Assembly: GCA_031216915.1 (NCBI GenBank)
Contig: CM062294.1
Span: forward strand, 29,527,128-29,591,127
DNA length: 64,000 nt
Direction of reading: 5' to 3'
Source: Pictodentalium vernedei
Lineage: Eukaryota > Mollusca > Scaphopoda > Dentaliida > Dentaliidae
Part shown: positions 1 to 11,158 of the stretch, piece by piece
How positions within the stretch are numbered: position 1 is the first letter of the stretch
How the letters are laid out: every line of letters begins with the position of its first letter
Notes under the pieces: generated by a model
Told to the model about the DNA's origin: nothing
What the model saw: the letters and a program-made list of their open reading frames with translations, nothing else
Database searches by the model: none
Program-made: the position numbers and the translations under genes

Positions 1-206
1 TCTCACAACAAGGATACAGAGAAAATGAAACTGAAAGAACATTTCCAAGAAGAAATGCTTAGATTACAGAGGCAGTTGGAAATACTCCACAGAGAAGTTG
101 TTGAAATTCAATCTCGGTGGAAATCCTCTGAACAGGAGAATAATATTCTTCACATCACATTGAAACAACGAGATTCAGAAATAAATAAACTTCAGCAGCA
201 AATTGT
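1..206 (+). CDS. Coiled-coil protein, internal exon (5' end outside window)
   Basis: The frame is open from base 1 and encodes about 68 residues rich in Glu, Lys, Gln and Leu with heptad spacing (for example EMLRLQRQLEILHREV), a clear coiled coil. It ends at a strong 5' splice site, GTGAGT at 207-212, leaving two bases of a split codon. The next exon at 15114 supplies exactly one base, giving Val at the junction. The true start of this exon and the protein N-terminus lie upstream of the window. Coiled coils of this type are common in centrosomal, ciliary and cytoskeletal proteins. No family-specific motif is visible, so no function is assigned. The codon use and lack of any repeat copy elsewhere in the window set it apart from the surrounding transposons. 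Confidence 0.75.
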
Positions 207-289
207 GTGAGTACACTTCATATTTCATTATTCACACAAATATACTTTTTAGCTCAACCAATCGCTTTCTATCTTTAGTCTATCATCAT

Positions 290-640
290 CCAGTATGTTT
301 ACAGATGAGTTATTTCAAGTTTGTTCAAATAAAGTCAGTGGGTTAATATTTGGGCTCCCTATGGGTGCCTGAATTTTAACGTGTGCAAAAGAGGAATATT
401 CTTTAAAACTGTTCTCACGAACCACCATTCAGAATGTGTTGATATTTGCTATACAACACCCAAGGTAGGTTCAGGTTTAGGTTTGTACAAATCAAGTCCC
501 AGGATTTATTTCAGATTTGTGAAATATGATGAAAAAAAAAAAATCTCTGTCTTCAGATCAACCTTTCAGAATCTATTGATATCTGGTGTATGGCTAATAA
601 TGGCTTCCTAGAGATGGCTAGAGAGAGGGGTGCAGACACA
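290..640 (+). repeat. Degenerate tandem-repeat fragment, same family as 52.2-53.5 kb
   Basis: It contains phrases such as TTCAAGTTTGTTCAAAT, TTTGGGCTCCCTATGGG and CTGAATTTTAACG in the same order and spacing as the array at 52150-53460. About two degenerate units are present. It is non-coding. Confidence 0.5.
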
Positions 641-741
641 AGTCTGTGCAAGTTAAGTCCCAAACGTTGATATTTGGTCTCTAGTTTTACATTACTGGAA
701 ATATGGGTATTGATTCTGTAGTAGCATCCCAACACTTATAA

Positions 742-1325
742 ATCGAAAGTAATCGCTTGACTGGACTGCTTATGTGAAATAATTCATGAGAGGTGAGGGA
801 CGTTGTACAAACACGAGTGCACAAGTGTTTTACAATATAGTCCCATGCCTCAAATGAATTATTTCACGTAACCAGTCCAGTCAAGCGATTACTCTGTTTA
901 TTACTTTTCATTATTAACGATAATCATATTACTTAACCCTTTACCTAACGTAACGGCAAAAACCGGCCAGCGCTATTCTCAAAAATCGTCAATTAATTTT
1001 CATTTTTTGTCTCTAAAACATAGATTATGAACCCTCATTGGAACGAGCTTGTCGAGCTCGTTCCAATGAGGGGTCATAACCTATGTTTTTGAGACAAAAA
1101 ATGAAAATAATAGTTATTCAAAGAATTTTTTTGGCAAGTGTCATCTGCTTTTCATACTAGGTAAAGGGCTAAAAAAAGAATAAAGCCCCATTACACTTAT
1201 GGCAGAGCATCTTTGTTTGCGCACACAGATATGTGACACAATTGTTGATTGCATAATTCACTTGTGAAGTTATCGTTTATAATCAGACCCGGAAATCGCA
1301 GTAAATCACACTTTGGAAAGTAATA
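742..1325 (+). repeat. 584-bp composite repeat (fold-back plus nested TTAA MITE), inverted copy at 56.2 kb
   Basis: The left part (742-905) is a fold-back with arms around AGTAATCGCTTGACTGGACT. It is followed by AT-rich sequence, a TTAA MITE (937-1168) and a tail that ends near ACTTTGGAAAGTAAT. The same order occurs in reverse complement at 56221-56815, with the MITE at the same internal position. The two copies therefore derive from one already nested unit. Confidence 0.6.
937..1168. mobile_element. TTAA MITE, type I
   Basis: It begins at TTAA (933-936) with CCCTTTACCTAACG and ends GGTAAAGGG before CTAA, so the right TSD is one base off. The centre is a near-perfect hairpin around GAGCTTGTCGAGCTC flanked by TTTTTGTCTC..ACATA arms. 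TTAA targeting and CCC/GGG ends resemble piggyBac-type elements; that assignment is an inference, because no transposase is present. Confidence 0.65.
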
Positions 1326-1405
1326 AAAAACAATCTGACATGGTGTTATAAATAATTTACATGTAGTGTATAGATGCTAATTGTATCCTGTAAGGCCTAA
1401 AAATG

Positions 1406-1757
1406 GGGGGTGCGGTGGCTCAGTAGGTAGTGGTGCAAGCTGCAAGCTTAGAGGTCCTCGGTTCTACTCCCACCTGCGGCAACCGCGTTGTGTCCTTGGG
1501 CAAGACACTTCACCACCATTGCCCATGTGGGGGCACGGTGACGCTGTGCACTAAGGCATACTGCACATCGATGGTGCACCTGTCTTCAACCAATGCTAAC
1601 CCTGCTTGTGTGGAGTTAGTATGTTGGGGAGCTGACAGTTGCTCGCCATTGCTTGGTGGTTCTCTCCAGGTACTCTGGCTTCCTCCACCCGTAAAACTTA
1701 CGCGGTTATGATTAGCCATTGTGCGGAAATATGTGACCTTAAACACCAGTAAGTAAG
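1406..1757 (+). mobile_element. tRNA-derived SINE
   Basis: The head is tRNA-like, with an A box (TGGCTCAGTAGGTAG) and a degenerate B box (GGTTCTACTCC). A conserved body follows (TGTCCTTGGGCAAGACACTT, then CTCCAGGTACTCTGGCTTCC), with a short GTAA-type tail. Flanking TAAGGCCTAAAAA and TAAGGCCTGAAAA form an approximate target-site duplication. Other copies lie at 30261, 47214 and 48992 on this strand. Confidence 0.8.
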
Positions 1758-2210
1758 TAAGGCCTGAAAAAAAGTTAAAAATCTGTTTCTCAGGCCCTCC
1801 CACATGGCCCTTTTGGCTGCCGCATGCTCTCTTGTTATAACCAGTGCAAACTTAAAAAATAAAAATAAAATTATTTATGTCTGATATTTTACAAGTTAAT
1901 AAAATTGTTTAATTTGTCCCTTGAATGCAAGAAGGCTTTGCAATTCTTTAGCATTGCAAAGCCTTTTTGCACTCAAGGGATGAAATACACCACCACCCAT
2001 GCTATTCTGTAGATTATGAGGCCTAAAACAAACCAAGAACATGAACATTTGATGGCAAAGAAATAATTACATAAATAAAAAATAAAATAAAAAAACGCCC
2101 GCCCGCCCACCCCCATGCAGTTTTACTACAAAAAGTGGCCTGGGAAATGGAAGATCTACTTTGTGTAGCCTAAACAACTTTTTTCAGATGAGTGCCTCAG
2201 GCCCCAACCC
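1758..2210 (+). repeat. Interspersed repeat with AGGCC ends and an internal hairpin
   Basis: It shares TCTGTTTCTCAGGCC, ATGTCTGATATTTTAC and TTGATGGCAAAGAAATAATT (partly in reverse) with 51239-51522, where the unit lies in the opposite orientation. A 65-bp hairpin (1917-1981, stem around AAGGCTTTGCAAT) lies in the middle. It is non-coding. Confidence 0.5.
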
Positions 2211-2685
2211 TGGGGTTCTTGTTTTATACAACATTCACATTTCTTAAAACTGTTAGTGTTGGAGATATCTAATGACTTAGAATATTCAAGATAAAAGCCT
2301 GTGTACACAATATTATCAAGCACATTGTCTTCATGTTCCTCTTTCCAATAGGTGAAATTCCACTGTCATTTTTATTGTTGGCGAATTGGCAGAAAAGCCC
2401 AGTCTCAATCCTGTCAAAATGTCCAGCCCATATCTGTAATCACAGTCCTGTTTCACCCCCAAAAATTTAGTTAACCCATCACTGGTTACTTGGTGATGTT
2501 AATATTTACAGTGAAGGTTTTAAAAATGTTTGAATTTCCTAGTTTAATTCTGAATTCTGCGATATTTATCTTGTGTGAAGAGTGATCTTCAAAAAATAAA
2601 ATTATCTTGCTGAGCTCTTTGCCACTTAAATTGACACTTGACACTGAAAGTTGTGAAGGAATTAAAATTTCATCTTTTTTTTTGG
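2211..2685. other. No gene or recognised repeat
   Basis: This is AT-rich intronic sequence. I see no open frame of interest and no copy elsewhere in the window. Confidence 0.4.
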
Positions 2686-3040
2686 TAGTTTCTTTTGGTT
2701 ATAATGCAGTTGCTACAGTAAAACCTGTCTTGAGAGACCACTGTCTTGAGAGACCACATCTCCCAGGCACCGATTGGTTTTACTCTATAATGGGCCTGCT
2801 ATGGGGGACCACCTATCTTGAGAGACCAATGTGACCTGGTACCAACTTGTATTTTTATGCCATAATGGACCTGTCTTGAGAGACCGCACCTTTGAAGACT
2901 GAAACCATGACAAAAACTTTTTACCTGTTCTGGAATTGGAAAATCCTTTGTGGTTTTTCTAACAAAATAAAAGTATTAAAAGCTCTTAATTGGGTTTCAA
3001 GTGCTATTCAGTTACATAACTCATTAAAAAAGACTGAGAT

Positions 3041-3690
3041 GTTTTTGTGTCGCCGCCCCACGAAGTGGGGAGCAACATATAGGGATTACTTTTGTTGTCT
3101 TGCGTCGTCCGCGTCGTCATCCGCGTCGTCCGTGTCACACTTTCTCTTATCTGCCACTCCTCTTTAATCTATGAATGGATTTTGATGAAACTTTCAGTGA
3201 TTCTTTATCACATAATGGCATTGTGCACCTCCTATTTTATTTGTTGATCCGCTGTATTTTTTCCAGAGTTATGCCCCGACGTCTTGCATCGTCCACGTCA
3301 CACTTTCTCTTATCCATCACTCCTCTTTAACCTATGAATGGATTTTGATGAAACTTTCAGTGATTCTTTATCACATAATGGCATTGTGCACCTCCTATTT
3401 TATTTTTTGATCCACTGTATTTTTTCCAGAGTTATGCCCCTTTGTCGTCTTGCGTCGTCCGCGTCGTCGTCCTCGTCGTCCGCGTCACACTTTCTCTTAT
3501 CCGCCACTCCTCTTTAACCTATGAATGGATTTTGATGAAACTTTCAGTGATTCTTTATCACATAATGGCATTGTGCACCTCCTATTTTATTTTTTGATCC
3601 GCTGTATTTTTTCCAGAGTTATGCTCCTTTTCCACTTAGAATTCTGTCTGAAATATTAAAATATAGTGCAGGCGACACACATCTTCCATG
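3041..3690 (+). mobile_element. Tandem-repeat element with GTGTCGCC ends
   Basis: It is bounded by GTGTCGCCGCCCCACG on the left and GCAGGCGACACACATC on the right, which are complementary at the GGCGACAC core. Inside are three units of about 160-180 bp, each with a GCGTCGTC-rich part followed by ATGGATTTTGATGAAACTTT and GTATTTTTTCCAGAGTTATG. I infer a non-autonomous element that amplifies an internal array, as described for several mollusc elements. Confidence 0.55.
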
Positions 3691-3779
3691 GAAGACTCAC
3701 ATCTAAGTTATAAGACCCCTGTGAAAAGATTAGGATTATTCCTGAATAAACAATTTCATACATACCTGAAATGTGACAG

Positions 3780-3845
3780 GATTATAAAAATAAATTTGTG
3801 TTGAAAATCTTCAATGAAGATTTTCAACACTAATTTATTTTTCCC
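3780..3845. repeat. Hairpin around GAAAATCTTCAATGAAGATTTTC
   Basis: A short perfect palindrome with AAATAAATT..AATTTATTT arms belongs to the fold-back element; the same hairpin occurs at 54620-54678 in the intact copy. The sequence just after it is the insertion point of the next nested element. Confidence 0.6.
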
Positions 3846-4239
3846 CACGCAACGAAGTTGCAGGGGTATAAGGTTTTTGACTGGTCCATCCATCAGTCCG
3901 TCAGTCAGTCCTACTTGTTTTCCAGACTTTTTTCAACACGCTTCCAGATATTGAGCTGATTTTTGGTATGTGAGTCAAACATGGTGGCTTACAGATCAAG
4001 TTTGCATTTTGTTCCGCTCCACTGATTTTTACCAAAATTACAGCCCTTGGACTCTGAAAAATTCATCAAAATTACAGTTTTCCGGATTTTTTTTCTACAC
4101 TCTTCCAGATATTGAGCTGATTTTTGGTATGTTAGTGTAACATGGTGGCCTACAGAACAAGTTTGCGTTTTGTTCTGCTCCACTGATTTTTACCGAAATT
4201 ACGGCCCTTGGACTCTGCAAAATGCATCAAAATTACAGT

Positions 4240-4440
4240 ATTTTTATACTGTACCAATGACCCAGACATAGCTGGTGCTAACTCTTAAAATATAGGGCCA
4301 AACACAAATTTTGCCCCCCAATCCCCAAAATTTGCATCTAAAACCAAAGAAAACATGTCCTGAAAGGCCCTCCACACTTCGCCTCTACTGCACATGCGCA
4401 GTGTCAAGGACGTTCCGAAATTGGCGCCATTAATCATTCT
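4240..4440 (+). repeat. DIRS A, left terminal region and inverted repeat
   Basis: The first 12 bases (ATTTTTATACTG) are the left-specific tip. From ACCAATGACCCAGACATAGC at 4252 the sequence is the complement of the right end at 10931-11119. It contains a CATGCGCAGT-type palindrome and GGCGCC. Confidence 0.85.
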
Positions 4441-5576
4441 AAGTTTGGTCCTTCATCAGTTAACATCTGACTGATCTTTGTGCTTGTAAATCTCAGTTTA
4501 AATGATGCCAGACACATAAATATTAGTGAAATGGTGATTCTAAGGAGGATAGAGAAGGAGGAGAGGAAAAATGTGTGACAGAATATTATCAGGGCTGTAA
4601 CTTAAAAATTTTTTAATGAAATTATGTTAAGTTACCTATTTTCGAGGCAGCAGCCATTTTGTTGTCATTCTGATTATTTAGTTACACTGATTTTTCAGTG
4701 TTTTCCTCTCTCCCTGTCCTTTAAGTCCCCCCTTGCTATTCTCCCATGCTTTTGGCATAGTTTTTGTAATTATTATTACTAAATTTTCTTGGGAGTTTTA
4801 GCTGATTAACAGAATGAATTTTGTTCTTTTCCCCATGTTTACGTCTTCACCTACGGGTGGTTAGGCGTTGTGTTCTGCATCTCCCATCTGATGTTCTGCA
4901 GTTTCTTCCCTGGAAGTCTCTGTTTTGCATCAGATAGTGTATTTTTGGTAACTGATTCCGGGCCTGGGTGCCTGGAGTCTTATTTTAGTGTTTTTACATT
5001 CATTGTTTACATTTACAACAGCCCTCTGTGTGAGGGAGGGATTTCTGGAAAATAATATCTTGATGTTATTTTAATCATAACTAGATACATTATTATTGTT
5101 CGTAAGTGTTGAATAAATTGTTTAAAATATTTTAAAAATTTTTGTCCACACTTAGGCTTGGGATCCATTGGGGCTCAACGTTACTTTTCAGAAACTTGGG
5201 CTGTTCTGAAAAAATATTTTTTCAAAATATTTTGATTTCAATTATTTTTTCTATATTAATGGATCATATTATTATTATGTATTTTGATTGCCAGGGGTTG
5301 GTGCGAGTACCAGGACTTGTTTTCTTTTCACATTGAAAGGATATTGATCAATTGTAATAAGAGGAAGTCTTCCTCTGACTTTTATAATCATTCTATATGT
5401 GGTCAGTGTACTCGCATTAACTCCTGTTCTGTATCGTATGATTTCGATGACAATATGGGAAGCGTATGTCACGGTATGTTATTGGGGAATTGGACACTCC
5501 GGTCCTTTCCCCGCAGGGTCACTCTACTTTATCAATTTCTATTTCAGATGATCAAGATTAGGGTGATGTATCTGTG
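4441..5576 (+). other. DIRS A leader
   Basis: This is AT-rich, about 1.1 kb, without a continuous frame. It is nearly identical in copies B and C. It ends with TTATCAATTTCTATTTCAG just before the gag ATG at 5577, which looks like a 3' splice site. Short open stretches (for example with CGQCTRINSC) are not clearly coding. Confidence 0.5.
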
Positions 5577-6650
5577 ATGTCTTCCAACAGTGTGCCTCCG
5601 TCGTCACAATTAATGAAGGGCTAGCGGAAAAGTGCTCATGTAAATACGCCAATTGCCTAAGAGGACCCTAGTAGGTTCGACGGCCTTTGACGTCCGCTAG
5701 CTCGCCCGGTGTAGCGTCCATTCACTGAATGGTTCGGCAGCCGGGTTCGTCCGTTGCGGTCTAGAAGGAATTTTGGGGTGATGCGAGCACTATAAATCAA
5801 CCAAATGCACACCCAGTGACGGCGGATCGGAGGGAGAACGGAGGAAGCCTTTTAGTCCTGTTCATAGCTCGTTCTGGTCCATCCGGACGGCGAGCGAGAG
5901 AGGCCCCTCTCTCGTACAACAACATCTGGCCCCAGATGTTGTGGTACAAAATGTTTCGCATTCGGAGCATACGTCCGTCGCTCGGGACGCTCCGACATAT
6001 AGTCAGTCCGGAGTAGACTGTCAATAAGGCTTCCTCATTCTCATGGTAGCGCACACGACCGCTCTTGGCTACGTGACCACGGATATCCAGTCAGCTTCGC
6101 CAGTCAGAGAATCATCGGCGACCAGGTCACACCATCCGGTAGCCAGGGACACGAGGCCTGCAGACTCCGGACGTTCGCATAGGAAGTGTGCGGGAGTCAA
6201 CGTACATGGAGCTTCCGGCGGCAATGCATCGTAAGACCGCTACTGCACAGGCCTCGGGAACGGACGTGCTTTCCTAAATAGCACAGTTTGTCGCAGCATC
6301 CCAGCATCAACTGAATCTGTCGCATATTTTTTATCCGACGATGCTGGGTCGGGACGCTCCGCGGAAGCGGGTACGGACGTCCGAAAATTTCATCCGGTCC
6401 GACGGGATACCGAAAGGGATTTGGAGGATTTCGAGCTTTCCCTTTCGGAACAACATATGCTGTTGTGTATGTCATCTGACTTGGTCTTCTACAGCTTCGT
6501 TCGTCAGACCAGAATGCTGCGATGTCGGATGAGAAACTGATAGCGTCGGTGGACTTAGAAATTTTTGGTTCGGTTCAGGGACATCCTCCCTCAGTTCCGA
6601 CATAGTCCAATAATGCCACACAAACTTTCGAATTATTGAACGACGCTATA
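5577..6650 (+). pseudogene. DIRS A gag-like, unit 1 (degenerate)
   Basis: It starts at an ATG (MSSNSVPPSSQLM) and is interrupted by many stops. It is homologous to unit 2, which begins 1139 bp later at 6716. Landmarks are a CSCKYANC cysteine cluster in an alternate frame, SASSPGVASIHRMVRQPGS, and a serine/aspartate-rich part ending in a DKKLIAS-like segment. Gag assignment rests on its place upstream of the gag core and on the general layout of DIRS ORF1; sequence identity to known Gag cannot be tested here. The duplicated unit appears in all three copies, so the duplication predates their spread. Confidence 0.55.
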
Positions 6651-6715
6651 TATATTATTATTATATGCTTGCTATAACCAAGCATTTCTGGTTTCTTGTT
6701 CGCAAAGTTACGGAG

Positions 6716-8309
6716 ATGTCTTTCAAAAGTGTGCATCTGTCGTCATACTTAATGAAGAGCTAGCGGCAATAAGTGCTCATGGAATATGTCTATCGCCTAC
6801 GGAGTGACATTCGCTAGCTCATCCGGTGTAGCGTGCATTCATCGAATGGTTCGGCTGCCGGGTTCGTCCGTTGCGGTCTAGGAAGGAGATATGGGTGATG
6901 CGAGCACTTTAATTACTTTAGTACTCACCCAGTGATGGCAGATTGAGGACAGATCGGAGGAAGCCTGTTAGTCCGGTTCCTGGCTTGTCCAGGTCCGTCC
7001 GGGCTGTGAGCGAGAGAGGTCCCTCTCTCGTCCAACAACATAGGGGACCGCATGTTGTGGTTCAGATATTTTACATTCGGAGCATATGTCTGTCGGTCGG
7101 GACGCTCCGTTATATTGACAGTCCGAGAGACTGTCCATAATGCTTCCTCATCCTCACAGCAGGGCACACGACCGCACATTGGCTACGTGACCTCGAGTAT
7201 CCGATCAGTTTCGTCATTCAGTGATTCCACGGCGAATAGGTCGCGCCATCCGGTAGCCAAGGGACACGAGGCCTATACACTCCGTTCGCTCGCATATTGG
7301 TAGTATGCACGGGGTAACGATCACGGAGCTTCCAGCGGCAATGCATTGTAGGACCGCTTCTCCTCAGGCCTCAGTGACGGACGTGCTATCCGAGTTAGCA
7401 CAGTTGTTTCGCAGCATCCCAGCATTTGACAGTTTCTTGGTCGAATCAGGAATTATCCGACGGCGCTGGGTCAGTGCGGTCCGCGGTTGCATCAGGTACG
7501 GACGACCGAACGCTTTATAGGGTCCGACAGGATGGCGATAGGGATTCGAAAGATTTTGAGTTTTCCCTTTCGTAGTATCGGAAGCTGCCATTCATATCTT
7601 CTGGCATTATCTTCCAGTGATTGTTATTTCGGACTACATTGCTGCGATGTTGGATAAGAGACTTATAGCGTCATTGGACTCGGAATTTTCGATTGGCTCA
7701 GGGACATTGTCCCTGACTTACCAACGCAGTCCAATAATTTCATTACAACATGTGTTTTATTTTTCGACGCTATATATGCATACAAGCCTGCTACCAAGCA
7801 TGATAGTTTAGTTTCTTCTCCGCGTTGCTCATTTCTGCCATTTTTTCATTTATACGAATAGTTTATTTTGGCAGAGCAGGGCATACCGAGAGTTCATATG
7901 CGTCTAGACGGTGTGGTTAAAGACTGGAAATATTCTTTTTTGCCGTCTATGTCTTTTCCAACTTCAATGTTGGAAACGACAATGATGTCTAGTAGACTTA
8001 ACTTAGACGCTTTATCATACAATCCACCTTACTGAGGCGTTATCATTACGTCTTCAAGAAAAGATTTACGGGATATTATTCTCAATGTAATTTCTTTTGA
8101 GGGCAGTAGTTTGTTCACGTATAACTCCGCCCTTCAGTGGCTGATTGGAGTTGGTTAGACGTGACGCAGCCCTAGCTACATCCACGCGCGTGGATAGTAA
8201 GGTTAAGAACTTTCTCAGAGTCGCTTCGTTCTCGGAGAAGCTTCTCTTCGACGGCAACTTTTCAGCAATCCATGAATTGCTCGATTTACACGTTCTCTTG
8301 TCTATCTAG
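6716..8309 (+). pseudogene. DIRS A gag-like, unit 2 plus gag core (degenerate)
   Basis: Unit 2 repeats unit 1 and then continues into a core that unit 1 lacks. The core includes GIPRVHMRLDGVVKDWK, and further on ELVRRDAALATSTRVDSKV and SEKLLFDGNFSAIHELLDL. The ELVRRDA motif is shared with element D gag (LELVRRDAVLDT), which supports the Gag call. The final frame ends at TAG 8307-8309, directly abutting RNase H sequence. In a complete DIRS element the reverse transcriptase would lie between them. There are several frameshifts. Confidence 0.6.
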
Positions 8310-8940
8310 TGTTACAAGAGATTCAGACTGGGGCAAACATTCGGTGGTTGACTCAGAGAGTGCCACTGCAGTTGCCGGACCCGAGTGTTGCTGTTATGAC
8401 GGTTGCCAGTCAAACAGATTGGGATATAATATTGATCCCAACGGATTCGAAGTGCCAGGGTCTTTGGGTTCCGCAGTCTCTTAGCGACCAATTATCTTCC
8501 GCGGAATAATGTTTTTTAGGCTTGCTTTATATTATTGCATGAACATTATTCAGAAACGCATGCCCAAATCCTGTCCATTAATTCGACAGTAGTGGCGTAT
8601 CTCCGGAACCAGGGAGGCACTCTTTCGTTTCCATTATTCAATTTAATGGAAAGAATCCCTCTGTTGGTTATAGTACACCAAGTTCTGTTTTGGTCCGTCA
8701 TATTCCGGGTCGTCTGATTGTTTTACCGGACTCCCGTTCACTTAGGGGTCGCTTGTTGCTGTCAGAATGGACTCTCAACAAACAAGTATTCATTCAGATT
8801 TGCTATCTATGGGAGCGCCCAATGATGATTTATTTACGACACAGCTTGCTAATCAATTGCAGACGTATGTGTTGGCTTGTCCGGATCTCTGAGCTAATGT
8901 TGTTAACGCTCTATTGATCTATAGGACGGAATGATAGGAT
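8309..8940 (+). pseudogene. DIRS A RNase H domain (degenerate)
   Basis: This is RNase H of the DIRS pol type, in two or three frames. Landmarks are RWLTQRVPLQLPDPSVAV, then VASQTDWD, STVVAYLRNQGGTLS, VRHIPGRLIVLPDS and SEWTLNKQVF. In the DIRS/Ty3-type RNase H fold the first motif is normally TDAS; here Val (codon in 8396-8410) replaces the catalytic Asp. The second Asp region (SDNTT in copy B) reads SINST. The enzyme would be inactive even without the frameshifts. It lies directly against gag, with no reverse transcriptase sequence before it. Confidence 0.75.
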
Positions 8941-9079
8941 ACGCGTATCCTCCGGCGCTGTTGTTTCAGCAGGTATTGCTAAGATAAACAACCACAATAC
9001 ATTTCTGTTGATAGCATCTCTATCTTCACAGAGACGATGGGTAATTTACTCTGTTGTCTACTGTGGGACTTAACGTGAA

Positions 9080-10205
9080 ATCTTCCTCAATGTGAGGATC
9101 TTTTTTCACTGGGTAAATCGTGTCTTCTTTATCACAACCCGCAAGGTCGCAACCTTCATGTATTCCGTTGTGTGGTCCGTATTGCATTGTAAGCATTGTA
9201 CTGGACGAGCTTTGGACGCGATTTCTTACTATAGGAGTTCCTCTTCTTCGCTATTCTATGCGGCTAAAGTGGAGGCTCTTCCGTCGGTGGTGTAGGGATC
9301 ATTATGTTCATATTGTTGATCCCTCCATACTACTCATTGCAACTTTTTAGTATACTTGTTTGACAAGATCTACTGCAGCCTGTTATTATTAAGGTTATAG
9401 GTTTATGTTACCTCATACCTATGCACTCTAGGATAGTTTACAATTGAGTCTTATGTCTCTTTTTCTAAGTCAGTTAGTATCTTTTTGATAAATAGACTTA
9501 GAATCTTTAGATTAAATTCCTATATGGAATTTAACTTCGGTTCTTATTTAGCTAAGTAATCATTTGAGCCTCTGGAAACAGTAGTTTTCAAATTCTGACC
9601 TTTTAGACAGTAATTCTGTTGGTTTCTCTTTTACTGAAGAGTCAGTGAGTTTCATGCACTATCAATGGATGATTTTCACTTTCGTAGTTTCGGAATCACT
9701 ACTTCCTTTACTATTTAGGTTGGATTTTTGCATAAGAGTTAGGCTCCTAATATCCGGAACCTATTGTTATTAAGGTCCTTCCGTCTTCGTACGGGCATAG
9801 GCCTTTACTCTTTCCAGTTAGAGTTTATGTATTTATAAACAGATATCTGTTTATTACTACGGGCGTAAGCTTCTTCTGTCTTTGATGCCTAGTAGAAGGA
9901 CGTTACGCTCCATTCTATTGCTAATGAATTCTATTAACTATCGGTACTGCTTATGGTATATCATTGACTCAGCAGTTGTGCTTAAGATTTTGGCTCATGA
10001 AGTAAGAGTTCTTCTACATCTTGGGCTTACATTAATAGTGTCGCTATTATAGATTTTTGAAGGCTGCTCATTGCGCTCAGCCATCCACATTGATGAATTT
10101 TTATCTCAGAAATATCGAGTCCATTTCTGGAGGCCTCTATTGTTAGGTCTATTATCTACTGCTCAGAATGTCATTCACTTAACAGTTGCTACTATAGCTA
10201 GGTAG
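9080..10205 (+). pseudogene. DIRS A tyrosine recombinase (degenerate)
   Basis: The N-terminal part reads RFLTIGVPLLRYSMRLKWRL and DPSILLIATF. The catalytic part has RVSEFHALSMDD (arginine I, about 9638-9650), AHEVR (His and Arg II, about 9993-10007) and MNFYLRNIES with the nucleophilic Tyr (10093-10122). These match the open recombinase of element D (RVSELHAL, AHEVRALSTSWAY, FYLR). Frameshifts and stops separate the blocks, including a TGA right before arginine I. In DIRS elements this enzyme integrates a circular DNA intermediate. Copy A is the only one of A-C in which the FYLR tyrosine is kept in frame. Confidence 0.75.
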
Positions 10206-10767
10206 GCTGTCTGTTTCGGCAGTGACTCCGTTCTGCTGCCCTCTTCGCTCTGGGCTATTTGACCCAGGGCAAGAAAAAGGGGGGGGGGGGAGGGTGTTCC
10301 CTTGGGTCACCTGTTTTACTATGAAAACAAGGGGATACCTCCTCCGGAGTTAGTAATTCTGAGCTGTTATTGGGATGGTTGTTTAGTGAGAAGTTTATGT
10401 TTTAAAAATTCATTCAAGTCTTAGTTTTTAAAGTATAGCTTTTGAATATTGCATATGTCAACGGACATGATTATGCAATCCTCAGACACTTTTAAGGAGT
10501 ATAAGAGTCTCTATTCTCTAGACTTACTTTATTTATTGGCTTACTTTAAAAATTATTAGTATAAGGATTATATTGGATATTAATAGAGTACATGGATGTA
10601 TGAAGCTCAATTTTGGAAGGTGTTGTATCTTTCTAATTTATCATAAATAAGAAAGATACATGTAAGGCCTATTACTTCTTTTTCCCTAGAGGGGATGACT
10701 CTATTTTATATTATTGAGCGTATTCCATCTTGCTCTATGTCCTAGGCCCTCCAGCCTTTTTACTATT
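10206..10767 (+). other. DIRS A 3' non-coding region with G-tract
   Basis: It starts with CAGGGCAAGAAAAA followed by a run of G (about 10277-10290), then AT-rich sequence. It contains a small hairpin around TATCTTTCTAATTTAtcataAATAAGAAAGATA. There is no gene. Confidence 0.6.
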
Positions 10768-10856
10768 CAGCTATGTCTGGGTCATTGGTACAGTATAAAA
10801 ATGTTAAAAAATTTATAGTAATTTCTATATTTTTTATACTTACCAATGACCCAGAC
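10768..10856 (+). repeat. DIRS A internal complementary region (ICR)
   Basis: The first half (to AGTATAAAAAT) is the reverse complement of the element's left tip. The second half (from GTTAAAAAATT) is the reverse complement of its right tip. Together they give the circle junction TTTTTTAAC|ATTTTTATAC. The private base pattern TTTCTATATT matches the right end of this copy (AATATAGAAA) and not B or C. Confidence 0.85.
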
Positions 10857-10930
10857 GGGGATGGCCCTCCCAGGAGTTGGGAACTCTTGCCTCCCCGCTG
10901 AGTACATAGCGCTTACCAGGCACTGGTTAT

Positions 10931-11158
10931 TAGAATGATTAATGGCGCCAATTTCGGAACGTCCTTGACACTGCGCATGCGCAGTAGAGGCGAAGTGTGG
11001 AGGGCCTTTCAGGACATGTTTTCTTTGGTTTTAGATGCAAATTTTGGGGATTGGGCGGCAAAATTTGAGTTTGGCCCTATATTTTAAGAGTTAGCACCAG
11101 CTATGTCTGGGTCATTGGTAAGTATAAAAAATATAGAAATTACTATAAATTTTTTAAC
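10931..11158 (+). repeat. DIRS A right terminal region and inverted repeat
   Basis: 10931-11119 is the complement of 4252-4440. 11120-11158 is the right-specific tip ending TTTTTTAAC. The internal edge is preceded by GGGGATGGCCCTCCCAGGAG. Confidence 0.85.

Larger units (their letters stand above)
4240..11158 (+). mobile_element. DIRS-type retroelement, copy A (RT-less)
   Basis: This is a 6919-bp element with inverted terminal repeats of about 190 bp and an internal complementary region at 10768-10856. Removing it rejoins the host satellite perfectly (ATTACAGT + TTTCCGGAC), with no target-site duplication, as expected for tyrosine-recombinase insertion. The order is leader, two tandem gag units, gag core, RNase H, tyrosine recombinase and a G-tract. 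A reverse transcriptase core and a methyltransferase domain are both absent. All frames are broken by stops and indels, so it is a dead copy. Copies B and C share the same layout. Confidence 0.88.

Noticed and set aside
8309-10205. DIRS methyltransferase domain between RNase H and recombinase
   Set aside because: The interval between the RNase H end and the recombinase start is about 150 bp and shows no such motif in any frame.
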